Positions 8,061 to 16,569 of a stretch of 64,000 nt of DNA are shown here, one piece after another. The notes beneath the pieces were generated by a model. The model worked only from the letters and a program-made list of their open reading frames with translations, did not search any database and was not told the DNA's origin. Numbering within the stretch: position 1 is the first letter of the stretch; each line of letters begins with the position of its first letter. This stretch comes from Microvirga roseola (lineage in GTDB: Bacteria > Pseudomonadota > Alphaproteobacteria > Rhizobiales > Beijerinckiaceae), in NCBI RefSeq assembly GCF_020866965.1, contig NZ_JAJATX010000010.1, positions 27,173 through 91,172 on the forward strand, read 5' to 3'. Position numbers and translations under genes: made by a program.

Positions 8061-9526
8061 GCCTCAGGCCGACACGTCGCGCCTTCCTGGGCGGTCTCGC
8101 CGGGCTCGCGGGAGCAGGCTCTCTCGCGGGTCTCGGATGGCGGCCTTCGCCTGCGCGGACAGGCGAAGGGCTGCCCGTGCGGCCCCCCTTTCCGGTGGGA
8201 CGCCGGCATGAGCTGACCTTCACGGCCGCCGAACGCGAGGCGCGCCTCCTGGGACCTGCGGGTCCCGTTTCGCGAATATGGACCTACACGGACGAACCCT
8301 TCGGCGTCACGCGCCTGCGGCTGGGAGATACGCTGCAGGCACGGCTCGTCAACCGCCTGCCCGAACACACCTCGATGCATTGGCACGGGATCCGCGTGCC
8401 CAACAGCCAAGATGGCGTCCAGTATCTGACGCAGCCTCCTGTCGAGCCGGGCGAGAGCTTTACCTACGAGTTCACGCCGCCCGACACGGGCACCTTCTTC
8501 TTCCACCCGCATTGCAATGAGACAGGACAGGTGGGGCGCGGGCTTGCCGGCATCCTGATCGTCGAGGGCGAGGAGCAGGAGCCGTCGCATGCCGATATCG
8601 TGCTCGCCAACAAGGACTGGCGGTTGGCCGATGACGGCTCCTGGCTGCCTTTCGATACACCGGAGGGGGCGAGCCGGGCCGGCACCTTCGGTACCGTGCG
8701 CGCAGTCAACGGCATGCAGGCCTTCTCCGCCGACGTGCCCGCCCATGGCGATATTCGCCTGCGTATCCTCAATCTCGATGCCAGCCGGATGATCGAAGTC
8801 GGCGTGGAGGGGGCGGAGGCCTATGTGATCGCAACGGACGGCAATCCCGTCGAGCCGTTCCCGCTCCACACTTGGCGGCTTGGGGCCGCAATGCGCCTCG
8901 ATGTCCTGGTGCGCGCACCCGCAGCGGGCCGCACGTTCCAGGTGCTCGACTACTTCTCCGCTGAGCCCTGGCCCCTTGCAACGCTGAAGACCGTCGAAGC
9001 ATCTCTCAGGCCACGCCCATTCTCTCCGAAGCCGCTCTACGCCTCCCTCGTGCCAAGGGCTGACCTGAAGAATGCAGAGCGCATGAGCTTTGCGTTCAGC
9101 GCCGCGACGGGGGCTGCCAACTTCGTGCAGGCCGTGGCGCAGGACGATCCCCTGAGCAAGGTGCTGCTCGACTCCCTTTGCGTACAGGATTCGACCTTCT
9201 GGGCTATCAACAAGGTCTCCTGGCCGAATGCCGACCACCGGCGGATGCCGCCGCCCTTGGCGATGCTGCAGGCAGGCAAGTCCTACGTGTTCGAGTTGAT
9301 GAACGCCACGCCGCACCCGCACCCGATCCATCTGCACGGTCACATGTTCGAGGTTCTGTCGGCGTCGCGATCCGACGTTCCGCGCTTCATGGCCGATACG
9401 GTGCTGCTGCATCCCAAGGAGCGTATCGAGATCGCCTTCGTGGCCGAGCGCGGCGACTGGATGTTCCATTGCCATATCCTGGAGCATCTCGAGTTCGGCA
9501 TGATGGGCTACGTGAGGGTTGTGTGA
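8057..9526 (+). CDS. Tat-exported multicopper oxidase
   Basis: A 489-aa cupredoxin oxidase starting at GTG, overlapping the imelysin stop by four bases (GTGA). The N-terminus has a twin-arginine signal (RRAFLGGLAG) ending near residue 35. All four copper-ligand blocks are visible: HWHG (about residue 112), HPHCNETGQ (about 153), HPHPIHLHGHMF (about 425) and HCHILEHLEFGMM (about 475), the last giving the type 1 His-Cys-His-Met set. No methionine-rich CueO-like insert is present, so a ferroxidase or laccase-like role fits. Its place inside an imelysin operon makes periplasmic Fe(II) oxidation the favoured hypothesis; copper detoxification is the alternative. Confidence 0.9.
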   Translation: MSLRPTRRAFLGGLAGLAGAGSLAGLGWRPSPARTGEGLPVRPPFPVGRRHELTFTAAEREARLLGPAGPVSRIWTYTDEPFGVTRLRLGDTLQARLVNRLPEHTSMHWHGIRVPNSQDGVQYLTQPPVEPGESFTYEFTPPDTGTFFFHPHCNETGQVGRGLAGILIVEGEEQEPSHADIVLANKDWRLADDGSWLPFDTPEGASRAGTFGTVRAVNGMQAFSADVPAHGDIRLRILNLDASRMIEVGVEGAEAYVIATDGNPVEPFPLHTWRLGAAMRLDVLVRAPAAGRTFQVLDYFSAEPWPLATLKTVEASLRPRPFSPKPLYASLVPRADLKNAERMSFAFSAATGAANFVQAVAQDDPLSKVLLDSLCVQDSTFWAINKVSWPNADHRRMPPPLAMLQAGKSYVFELMNATPHPHPIHLHGHMFEVLSASRSDVPRFMADTVLLHPKERIEIAFVAERGDWMFHCHILEHLEFGMMGYVRVV

Positions 9527-10713
9527 TGCGCCTCGCCATGGGCATTGCCGTCGCGGCGGCTCTTTTGGCAGGCGCCGCGATGGCCGACGACCGCATGAGC
9601 CGAACCATCGGCAAGGCGCTGTTCGAGCGCGCCTGGGTTCCTGCGCCGTCCTCCACCAAGGCCAATGATGGACTCGGTCCCCTGTTCAATGCGCGCGCCT
9701 GCGCATCCTGCCATGCAGGCCTCGAGCGGATGCCTGTCACGACGGATCCGACGGGCAAAGTCACAGGCGAAAGCCTTGTGCTGCGCTTCTCAGATGGGGC
9801 GGGAAGGGCGGATCCGGTCTATGGCAAGCAACTCCAGACCGCTGCCGTTCCCGGTGTCGAGCCGGAAGGGCGCATCGCCCTCTCCGTGGCTGGGCCCGTC
9901 CCTCACGACCTCGAAGGACCGGTCGGGGAGGGCACCCGTTATGGGGCGCGTATCGCTCCGGCCCTGCGCGGGCTCGGTCGCCTTGAGGCTGTCCCGGAGG
10001 ATGAGCTTCTCAAGCTCGCCGATCCCGATGACAGCGACGGCGACGGCATCTCCGGCCGGGCCGGATTCGTGTATGCGCGTGATGGCGGATACCAGGTCGG
10101 GCGCTTCGGTTGGAAGGCCTCGGCCGCGAGGCTCTCCGACATGGTCGAGATGGCGTTCTCGACGGATCTTGGCCTGTCGACGCCCGGCCGCCCCGCTCCC
10201 TGGGGCGATTGTGGGGAGAAGCAGTCGGAGTGCCTGGCGGCTCCGCATGGCGGAGACCTGAATACGCCTGAGATCACGGGCGAACTCGTTGCTATGATCC
10301 GCGATTATCTCGCCGCCGTCGCGCCGCCGTCCAGGGAGCCTACGGCCGAGAATGCGGAGGGGACGGCTTTGTTCGCGAATACCGGCTGCAGCGCCTGTCA
10401 TGCACCCGCCCTTCCATCGCCAAAGGGACCCGTGCAGGCCTATACCGATCTTCTTCTCCACGACATGGGCGATGAACTCGACGGGGGCGCAACGGAGCCG
10501 GGTGTCGACTCGCGAGAATGGCGCACCGCACCGCTCTGGGGCCTGTCCCGCATTCTTGCCTCGGGTTCAGGCCTTCTGCACGATGGGCGGGCACGAACGC
10601 TGGATGAGGCGATCCGGGCTCATGGCGGCGAAGGGCGGCAGGCCCGGTCGCGGTACATGGCCCTCGACAAGGACGATCGCGAAAGGCTTCTCGCCTTCGT
10701 GTCGTCGCTCTAG
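9526..10713 (+). CDS. DUF1111 di-haem cytochrome c (thiol oxidoreductase/peroxidase-like)
   Basis: A 395-aa periplasmic cytochrome. The ATG at 9526 overlaps the oxidase stop (TGATG). A signal peptide ends at AGAAMA|DD. Two c-type haem sites are visible: CASCH at residues 59-63 and CSACH at 288-292. A DSDGDGISGRAG block in between resembles a calcium-binding segment of the DUF1111 family, which is related to bacterial di-haem peroxidases. The DUF1111 protein commonly travels with imelysins, so it probably moves electrons during periplasmic iron handling. Whether it accepts from the neighbouring oxidase or reduces iron cannot be told from sequence. Confidence 0.88.
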   Translation: MRLAMGIAVAAALLAGAAMADDRMSRTIGKALFERAWVPAPSSTKANDGLGPLFNARACASCHAGLERMPVTTDPTGKVTGESLVLRFSDGAGRADPVYGKQLQTAAVPGVEPEGRIALSVAGPVPHDLEGPVGEGTRYGARIAPALRGLGRLEAVPEDELLKLADPDDSDGDGISGRAGFVYARDGGYQVGRFGWKASAARLSDMVEMAFSTDLGLSTPGRPAPWGDCGEKQSECLAAPHGGDLNTPEITGELVAMIRDYLAAVAPPSREPTAENAEGTALFANTGCSACHAPALPSPKGPVQAYTDLLLHDMGDELDGGATEPGVDSREWRTAPLWGLSRILASGSGLLHDGRARTLDEAIRAHGGEGRQARSRYMALDKDDRERLLAFVSSL

Positions 10714-10722
10714 GAGTTTCCT

Positions 10723-11766
10723 TTGAAGCGCTTTCTTTCAGGTTTCGCTTTTCTTCTCGCGCTCGTGGCGAGCGGCACTCTCCATGCCGCCGATTACCGC
10801 GAGACGGCGCTGCGCACGGCGCGCGGCTTCGTTGTGCCGCGCTATGAGGAGCTTGCCGAGGAGACGGCCAAGCAGGCGCAGGCCTGGGACGCGTATTGCA
10901 AGTCGCCGCCGCCGCGTGATCCCGCCAGCCTCGACAAGGCCTTCGGCAAGGCCGCCGATGCCTGGGCGAAGATCGAGTTCTTGCGCTACGGCCCCATCGG
11001 AGAAAGCTTCCGCTTCGAACGCATGGCGCATTGGCCCGAGCGCCGGAACGCGGTGTCGCGGGCATTGTCTAACCTTATCGGTCGCCCAGATGCGGAGGTC
11101 TTTTCGCCCGAGCGTTTCGGTGAGACGAGCGTCGCCGGCCAAGGCCTTTCAGCGCTGGAGCGGCTGCTCTTCGAGGACGAGACCAGATCGGCCCTGCGAT
11201 CGGGCGCGGCTTCGGCCGAGCGCCTGTGCCGGATCGGGCAGGCCATTGCGGATGGCTTGGCGTCCACCTCTCGGGATGTTGCGCAGAAGTGGCGAAGCGA
11301 GACTCTGCCGATGCTGGAAAGCGCGGACGAGCCCCGCGCGCGGGAGGCCGTAACGCGCTTCGCGACGGAACTCCTGACCGGCTCGGAGGTGACCGAGGAC
11401 CTCAAGCTCGCCGGGCCGCTCGGGAAGAATATCGATGCGGCGCGTCCGACCCTGGCCGAGATGTGGCGCAGCGGCCGCGCAGCGCGGGCCATCCGCCTCA
11501 ACCTCGAATCCGCCCATGATCTCGCAAAGGCGCTGCTCGGCGCACAGCCCGGAGAAGGAGCAGGGGCGCTCGATTCCATCGCGGCGGCAGGCTCCATCGC
11601 CGCAAACGTTCCGGACGATCTGGGCGAGGCGGCCGCCGACCCGCGCCGTCGGCCTCAGGTCGTTCTTCTGCGCGACGCGGTTTCGTCCGCACGCGAGATC
11701 ACGGCAGCAACCCTGCCTCCCGCCCTAGGCATCACGACGGGGTTCAATTCGCTCGATGGAGATTGA
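10723..11766 (+). CDS. Second imelysin family protein, degenerate motif
   Basis: A 347-aa exported protein starting at TTG, supported by AGGAG 7 nt upstream and by a signal peptide that begins there (MKRFLSGFAFLLALVASGTLHA|AD). The chain matches the shorter imelysin type that pairs with DUF1111 genes. Where the first imelysin has GxHxxE, this one reads GLSALERLLF, so the metal-binding His is replaced by Ser while the Glu stays. Iron binding by the same site is therefore doubtful, and the two paralogues may form unequal partners. It begins 9 nt after the cytochrome gene and overlaps the DUF1513 gene by 11 nt. Confidence 0.85.
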   Translation: MKRFLSGFAFLLALVASGTLHAADYRETALRTARGFVVPRYEELAEETAKQAQAWDAYCKSPPPRDPASLDKAFGKAADAWAKIEFLRYGPIGESFRFERMAHWPERRNAVSRALSNLIGRPDAEVFSPERFGETSVAGQGLSALERLLFEDETRSALRSGAASAERLCRIGQAIADGLASTSRDVAQKWRSETLPMLESADEPRAREAVTRFATELLTGSEVTEDLKLAGPLGKNIDAARPTLAEMWRSGRAARAIRLNLESAHDLAKALLGAQPGEGAGALDSIAAAGSIAANVPDDLGEAAADPRRRPQVVLLRDAVSSAREITAATLPPALGITTGFNSLDGD

Positions 11767-12871
11767 TCGCAGGAGCTTTCTCGCCACTCTGGGAGTGGCC
11801 ATCGGTTCGAGCCTGGCTCCGCGTGCGGCCCTCGCGGCAGAGCCTGTCTACGTGTCGGCCTGCGCGGATGCGAAGGGCGTCCACCACCTGGCTGCATTCT
11901 CGCTCGACGGACGTCTGAAATTCGCGACGACGCTGCCGTCGCGCGGGCACGACATGACCCTTCGTCCGGGCGGACGCGAGCTTGTCGTGTTTGCCCGGAG
12001 GCCGGGCAACTGGATGGCGGTGATCGACCCCGGCACCGGAGGCGTCCGCAAGGTGATTCCTGCGGCTGCGGGCCGCTCCTTCTACGGCCATGGCGCCTTC
12101 TCGGATGACGGGCGACTGCTCTTCGCCACGGAAAACCAGGGGGATACGGGCGAGGGTATCGTCGGAACCTATGACGCCGATGCCGGCTATGCGCGGATCG
12201 GCGAAATGCCGACGAGCGGCCCCGGCCCCCATGATCTCGTCTTCCTGCCCGGAGGCGAGCGTCTCGTGATCGCCAACGGGGGGGAGCGCACGGAAGCAGC
12301 CAGCCGGGAGGTTGTCAACGAAGGCGCGCTTGAGTCCAGCCTCGCCATCCTGCGCACCGGCACGGGCGACGTGGAAGGCCGCATCGAGCTTGCGCGCGAC
12401 CTGCGCAACCTGAGCATCCGCCATCTCGCCTGTTCCCCCGATGGCGAGACCGTATTCGGGTGTCAGTTCCGGGGCGATCCGTTCGATGTCGTTCCCCTCG
12501 TCGGCATCCTGACGTCAGAGGGCAGGGCGGTGTTCCTCGAAATGCCTGAGGACGACCTCGCCTCCCTGGAGAACTACATCGGCTCCGTGTCGCTCGACCG
12601 CTCGGGCGATATCATCGCGGCCACGAGTCCTCACGGCAATATCGTCGCCTTCTGGGACCGCAAATCGCGGCGCTATCTGGGGCGGCAGAGCATGTCCGAC
12701 GTTTGCGGGATAGCCGCCGCACAGGATTCCGCAACATTCCTCGTCACGTCGGGCAATGCCGGCGCCGGGCTCACGCGGATCGAGGGCAAGGCCATCGAGC
12801 GCGTAGGGGGCGATCTCGAACGGTGGAGCTGGGACAATCACGCCCTCTGGCTTGATTCCTCCGTTGACTGA
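11756..12871 (+). CDS. DUF1513 protein, Tat-exported beta-propeller
   Basis: A 371-aa protein with a twin-arginine signal (RRSFLATLGVAIGSS) cleaved near ALAAEP. The mature part shows repeated blade-like segments (GHDMTLRPGGRELVVFARR, GHGAFSDDGRLLFATEN, GPHDLVFLPGGERLVIANGG) typical of DUF1513 propellers. DUF1513 genes are regularly the last member of imelysin clusters; the exact function is not established. Tat export suggests folding, perhaps with a cofactor, before translocation. The stop codon lies 34 nt inside the end of the convergent SDR gene. Confidence 0.85.
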   Translation: MEIDRRSFLATLGVAIGSSLAPRAALAAEPVYVSACADAKGVHHLAAFSLDGRLKFATTLPSRGHDMTLRPGGRELVVFARRPGNWMAVIDPGTGGVRKVIPAAAGRSFYGHGAFSDDGRLLFATENQGDTGEGIVGTYDADAGYARIGEMPTSGPGPHDLVFLPGGERLVIANGGERTEAASREVVNEGALESSLAILRTGTGDVEGRIELARDLRNLSIRHLACSPDGETVFGCQFRGDPFDVVPLVGILTSEGRAVFLEMPEDDLASLENYIGSVSLDRSGDIIAATSPHGNIVAFWDRKSRRYLGRQSMSDVCGIAAAQDSATFLVTSGNAGAGLTRIEGKAIERVGGDLERWSWDNHALWLDSSVD

Positions 12872-13641
12872 GCCGCTGCTTTCTGACCCATCAGGCCCGC
12901 TGCCGTGAAGCCGCCATCGACGCAGATGAATTGCCCTGTCACGAAGCCCGAGAGCGCATCGTCGAGAAGGAAGGCCGCCATGCTGGCGATGTCGGCCGGC
13001 TGTCCATAGCGTCCCTGCGGGACCATCGCGAGCCAGGTGGCGCGGACCTGATCGGTATGCACTTCGCGGACGAGCGGCGTTTCGATCGGGCCCGGCGCAA
13101 TCGCATTGACCCTGATCCCCATTGGCGCCAGTTCGACCGCCATGACCTGGGTCATCGTGACCACGCCGCCCTTGGAAGCGCCATAGGCAACCCTGCCGAC
13201 ATTGCCGCGGACGCCGGACACCGATGCGATGTTGACGATCGATCCGGCCCCGCGCGAGCGCATCCGCAGGGCCACTTCCCGCGAGACGACGAAGCTGCCG
13301 ATGAGGTTGACCTCCAGCATGCGGCGGAAAACCTCCGCGCTGGTTTCAAGCGAGGGGATATCCTTCGCGATCCCGGCGGAATTCACCAAGCCGGTGATCG
13401 GACCCTCATCCGCTTCAATTTGTGCAATGGAGCGGACGACGGCATTCTCGTCGGCAATATCCAGCGGCTCGAAACGGATGCGGCCGGCAAAGCGGTCCAG
13501 AGACGCCCGGCACTGATCGAGACTCCGCTCGTCCCGATCGATTACGACGGCACGCCAGCCTTTGTCGAGAACCGCTTCGACGACGGCCAGTCCGATCCCT
13601 GAGGCGCCGCCCGTGACCAGCACCGTTCCCTGCTTGTGCAT
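12838..13641 (-). CDS. SDR family oxidoreductase
   Basis: A 267-aa short-chain dehydrogenase. The start at 13641 is favoured because GGGAGGGG precedes it and the protein then begins directly with the nucleotide-binding strand (GTVLVTGGASGIG). Catalytic Ser (NIASVSG) and the YGASKGG Tyr/Lys pair are present, as is the NAIAPGPIETP loop and VDGGF near the end. A polar 20-residue tail follows the usual end. It is the last gene of a minus-strand group with the acyl-CoA ligase and IclR regulator, so oxidation or reduction of an acid or hydroxyacyl intermediate is likely; the substrate is unknown. Confidence 0.88.
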   Translation of the reverse strand: MHKQGTVLVTGGASGIGLAVVEAVLDKGWRAVVIDRDERSLDQCRASLDRFAGRIRFEPLDIADENAVVRSIAQIEADEGPITGLVNSAGIAKDIPSLETSAEVFRRMLEVNLIGSFVVSREVALRMRSRGAGSIVNIASVSGVRGNVGRVAYGASKGGVVTMTQVMAVELAPMGIRVNAIAPGPIETPLVREVHTDQVRATWLAMVPQGRYGQPADIASMAAFLLDDALSGFVTGQFICVDGGFTAAGLMGQKAAAQSTEESSQRA

Positions 13642-13710
13642 CTCATCCCCTCCCATGCCCCCTGAACTGTCGCTCGCCGGATCTTGAAGCCCGGTTCCTC
13701 TCAATTTGCT

Positions 13711-15348
13711 TCAGGCGCTAGCCTCGACAGCTTGGTCGAGGGGAAGGCAGCCTCGCCGTTCCAGCTCTGCGCGGATGTTCTTCTTCGTGATCTTGCCATA
13801 AGCGGAGCGGGGCAGGGCGTCCCAGAAGAAGATGCGCTTGGGGAGCTTGTAGCGGGCGATCCGGCCATCCATCCACGCCAGGAGTTCGCGCTCGTTGAGC
13901 ACCGCCTCGGGACGCAGGACACAGACAGCGACGCCGATTTCGCCCCAGGTCTTGTCCGGGATGCCGAGCACTGCGACCTCGGCGACAGCCGGATGCGCGA
14001 GGATCTTCTCCTCGATCTCCCGGGGATAGATGTTCGAGCCGCCGGAGATGTACATGTCGGAGGCGCGGCCGGTGATATAAAGGAAGCCTTCCTCGTCCAT
14101 GTGCCCGAGATCGCCCGTGCGGAACCACCCGTCGCGGAAGGCCTTCGCATTAGCCTCCGGATTGTTGTAATAGCCCGCGAAGACGGCCGGGCCGCAGACG
14201 CAGATCTCGCCTGTCACACCCGGCGCCATCTCGCGCCCCTCATCGTCCTGGATCGAGACCTGCATGCCCGTGCGCTCGTAGCCGCAGGTGCCGAGCTTCA
14301 CGTTCGGGCCGTCCTCCAGATCGTGGAGGGCTGGGGGCAGCACGGTGATATTGCCGGTGACCTCGCCCAGGCCGAAATATTGGACGAGCACCTTCCCGAG
14401 CGTTTTCAGTGCGTGCTTCTGGTCCTCCCGGTACATGGGCGCGCCCGCATAGATGAGATAGCGCAGGGAGGAATGGTCGAACGCATCCACCGATGGGTGC
14501 TCGGTCAGCAGCTTCACGATGGTCGGTACGGTGAACATGTTGGTGATGCGCCAGCGCTCCACCAGCCTCCAGGCCTCGGCCACATCGAAGCGCTCGCCGG
14601 GGAGAAGCACCGTCTTGACGCCTCGCGCCACCTGGACGAGCTGGTGGACGCCGGCGCCGTGCGAGAGCGGCGCCACGACGAGGGATGCATCCTCATGGGT
14701 CGTGCCCGGCATCAGGTCGCAAATGTGGTTAGTGATCACAAAAACCATCTGGCCATGGGTGAGGACCGCGGCCTTCGGGCGTCCGGTCGTTCCCGAGGTG
14801 AAGAAGAACCAGCACGGGTCGTCATGCTCCACGGGAGCCGCCTGAACCGGTTGACCCAGATGGGACTGGACGAGCCCGTCGTAGTCTTCGCCAATTTCTG
14901 ATGGGCCGATGGAAATCACGAACCTGATGTCAGGCATCGCATCGCGCACCGCCGCGGCATGCTCGGGGAAATCGCAGTGGCAGATCAGGGCGGAAGCGCC
15001 GCTGGCCTGTGCGAGATAGGCAACCTCATCGGGCGTCTGCCGGAAGTTCGTCGGCACGAAAACCGCTCCGGTCCGGAAACAGGCGAACATCGCTTCGAAC
15101 ATCTGGTTGCAGTTCTTGGACTGCACTAGCACCCGGTCCCCCTTCCTAATGCCTTTTGCCGTAAGGGTCGCCGCTATGGCGTCGACGCGGCGGTCGAGCT
15201 CGGCCCATGTCCAGGTCGCATCGCCCCACACGAAGCCGATCTCTTGCCCATGCCGCCGGGCCGTCTGGCGAAGGAAATGGGACAGGTTCATGACGCGCCT
15301 GGAGACCGGTGCGACGCCGCCATGCGGTTGGGGGGAGCTGCTGGTCAT
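13711..15348 (-). CDS. AMP-dependent acyl-CoA synthetase/ligase
   Basis: A 545-aa adenylate-forming ligase that activates a carboxylic acid with ATP and CoA. Motifs in order: phosphate-binding loop TSGTTGRPKAAVLTHG (about residue 170), YFGLGEVTG (about 315), WFRTGDLGHMDEEGFLYITG (about 410), hinge and SGGSNIYPREIE, and the C-terminal lysine region RSAYGKITKKN (about 525). The start at 15348 has GGAAGGGA upstream; an in-frame start further out lies inside the IclR gene. Its IclR neighbour and the divergent TRAP importer suggest that the imported acid is its substrate. The specificity pocket cannot be read reliably; aromatic, branched or short-chain acids are all possible. Confidence 0.9.
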   Translation of the reverse strand: MTSSSPQPHGGVAPVSRRVMNLSHFLRQTARRHGQEIGFVWGDATWTWAELDRRVDAIAATLTAKGIRKGDRVLVQSKNCNQMFEAMFACFRTGAVFVPTNFRQTPDEVAYLAQASGASALICHCDFPEHAAAVRDAMPDIRFVISIGPSEIGEDYDGLVQSHLGQPVQAAPVEHDDPCWFFFTSGTTGRPKAAVLTHGQMVFVITNHICDLMPGTTHEDASLVVAPLSHGAGVHQLVQVARGVKTVLLPGERFDVAEAWRLVERWRITNMFTVPTIVKLLTEHPSVDAFDHSSLRYLIYAGAPMYREDQKHALKTLGKVLVQYFGLGEVTGNITVLPPALHDLEDGPNVKLGTCGYERTGMQVSIQDDEGREMAPGVTGEICVCGPAVFAGYYNNPEANAKAFRDGWFRTGDLGHMDEEGFLYITGRASDMYISGGSNIYPREIEEKILAHPAVAEVAVLGIPDKTWGEIGVAVCVLRPEAVLNERELLAWMDGRIARYKLPKRIFFWDALPRSAYGKITKKNIRAELERRGCLPLDQAVEASA

Positions 15349-15394
15349 GTCTTCCCTTCCAGGTAGGAGGTGCAATGGGTGTTGGCCCACATGG

Positions 15395-16207
15395 TCAGGC
15401 TCCGCTGCTCGTGGGAAACATCCTGCGGAGCTTGGTCTCGACACGCGCGACTTCCGCCTTCAGATGGCGAACGAGTTCCGGCTGCCGGTCGGCCGCCATG
15501 CGGCTGTCGATGGCGGCGATGCTGAGCGCGCCGGCAAGCCGCCCGTCCGGGAACAGGATCGCAGCGCCAAGGCCCCAGGAGCCGGCGAAGATGCGGCCGG
15601 GGTTGAGGGCGTAGCCATTCTCTCGCGTTGCGGCGATATCCTCGCGGATCTGCTCGACGGAGTAGTTGGGATACTGGTTGTCCAGAACCCTCCTGTTGGC
15701 TGCCAGAACGTGCTCGACCTCTTCGTCCGGCAGGGCGGCCAGCATGGCGAGCGAGCCCGCTCCGATTCCGAGAGGGTGGTGGTTCCCGGCCTGCAAAGCA
15801 TGGGTACGTACGGGATAGGTGCCTTCCTCCCGGTGCAGGCACACGGCGTAGTTCTCCCGCCTGATGGAGACGAAGCTCGTGTCGCGGGTCGCCTCCGAGA
15901 TATTGCGCAGGCTCTCCATCGACAGTTCGAGCAGGCCGTGTCGGCGGGAGGCGAGCGTGCCGAGAACATAGGCCTCCTCGCCAAGGTAGTAGCGACGGGT
16001 CACCGGCTCCTGTTCGACGAGGCCTGCGCGCATCAGAGCGAGCAGGAGCCGTCGCGCCGTAGGCTTGTTGAGGCCGCTTTCCTCGACGATGTCGCTCAGC
16101 TGTGCGCCGCGTTCGGCCTCACGCCCCACCAGCGACAACAGGCGCAACGCCCGGTCCACGCTCTGTGAGCCGGGCAGGTCATGAGGTTGGAACTGCGCAT
16201 CGTCCAT
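15395..16207 (-). CDS. IclR family transcriptional regulator
   Basis: A 270-aa regulator with an N-terminal winged helix (SVDRALRLLSLV ... LNKPTARRLLLALMRAGLVE, residues about 15-75) and the IclR effector domain (about 90-265). The effector domain has the SIRRENYAVCLHREEG and PVRTHALQAGNHHPLGIGAGSLAML segments typical of the family. It is the first gene of the minus-strand group with the ligase and SDR and faces the TRAP importer. Two related 17-bp palindromes in the shared promoter region (16221-16237 and 16340-16356) are good candidates for its binding sites. The effector is probably the imported acid or its CoA ester. Confidence 0.92.
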   Translation of the reverse strand: MDDAQFQPHDLPGSQSVDRALRLLSLVGREAERGAQLSDIVEESGLNKPTARRLLLALMRAGLVEQEPVTRRYYLGEEAYVLGTLASRRHGLLELSMESLRNISEATRDTSFVSIRRENYAVCLHREEGTYPVRTHALQAGNHHPLGIGAGSLAMLAALPDEEVEHVLAANRRVLDNQYPNYSVEQIREDIAATRENGYALNPGRIFAGSWGLGAAILFPDGRLAGALSIAAIDSRMAADRQPELVRHLKAEVARVETKLRRMFPTSSGA

Positions 16208-16220
16208 GGGGCTCGATCCG

Positions 16221-16237
16221 GGTCCATAATGTGGACC
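16221..16237. promoter_or_regulatory. Probable IclR operator, copy 1
   Basis: GGTCCA-TAATG-TGGACC is a perfect 6-bp inverted repeat with a 5-bp spacer, 13 bp upstream of the IclR start codon. It matches the second copy at 16340-16356 in 14 of 17 positions, which argues for a shared protein ligand and probable autoregulation. Confidence 0.65.
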
Positions 16238-16339
16238 AAAAGCGCTTCAGGGGATCATCGCCAAAAGCCTAATTCGCTTCAGGCCGTGTTGCAATGACCT
16301 GTCAGACGTGTATCTTTTCACTATCCGTTGCAAAACAGA

Positions 16340-16356
16340 GATCCATAAGATGGACC
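16340..16356. promoter_or_regulatory. Probable IclR operator, copy 2
   Basis: GATCCA-TAAGA-TGGACC repeats the first palindrome with one broken base pair in the arms and a changed spacer. It lies about 213 bp before the TRAP permease start, with centres 119 bp from copy 1, close to eleven helical turns, so the two could be bridged by an IclR tetramer. The remaining 16357-16569 stretch before the permease shows no convincing gene. Confidence 0.6.
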
Positions 16357-16569
16357 TGTCATGCGGTTCAGCCGCTGACAATCAGGGGACGGGAGGAAAC
16401 GATATGCGCCTGGCGGGACCCGGCTATTTAGCGCTCTCCATGAGGCGAGGCGGGGAGGTCAGCCTCGCATCCCATCGTCCGGCCCCTGCCGCCCTGCGCG
16501 GCTTCGGTCATCTCTGAGGTTAGCGTCCCGTCGTCTGAAGGCGGGGGATCGTCGGACAGGAAGAGCAAA

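Noticed and set aside
7889-9487. 532-codon minus-strand frame across the multicopper oxidase
   Set aside because: Antisense shadow; the plus-strand frame has all copper motifs and overlapping operon junctions.
16308-16517. 69-codon plus-strand frame between IclR and the TRAP genes
   Set aside because: No ribosome site, no hydrophobic or domain pattern, and it overlaps the second operator palindrome; better seen as promoter region.
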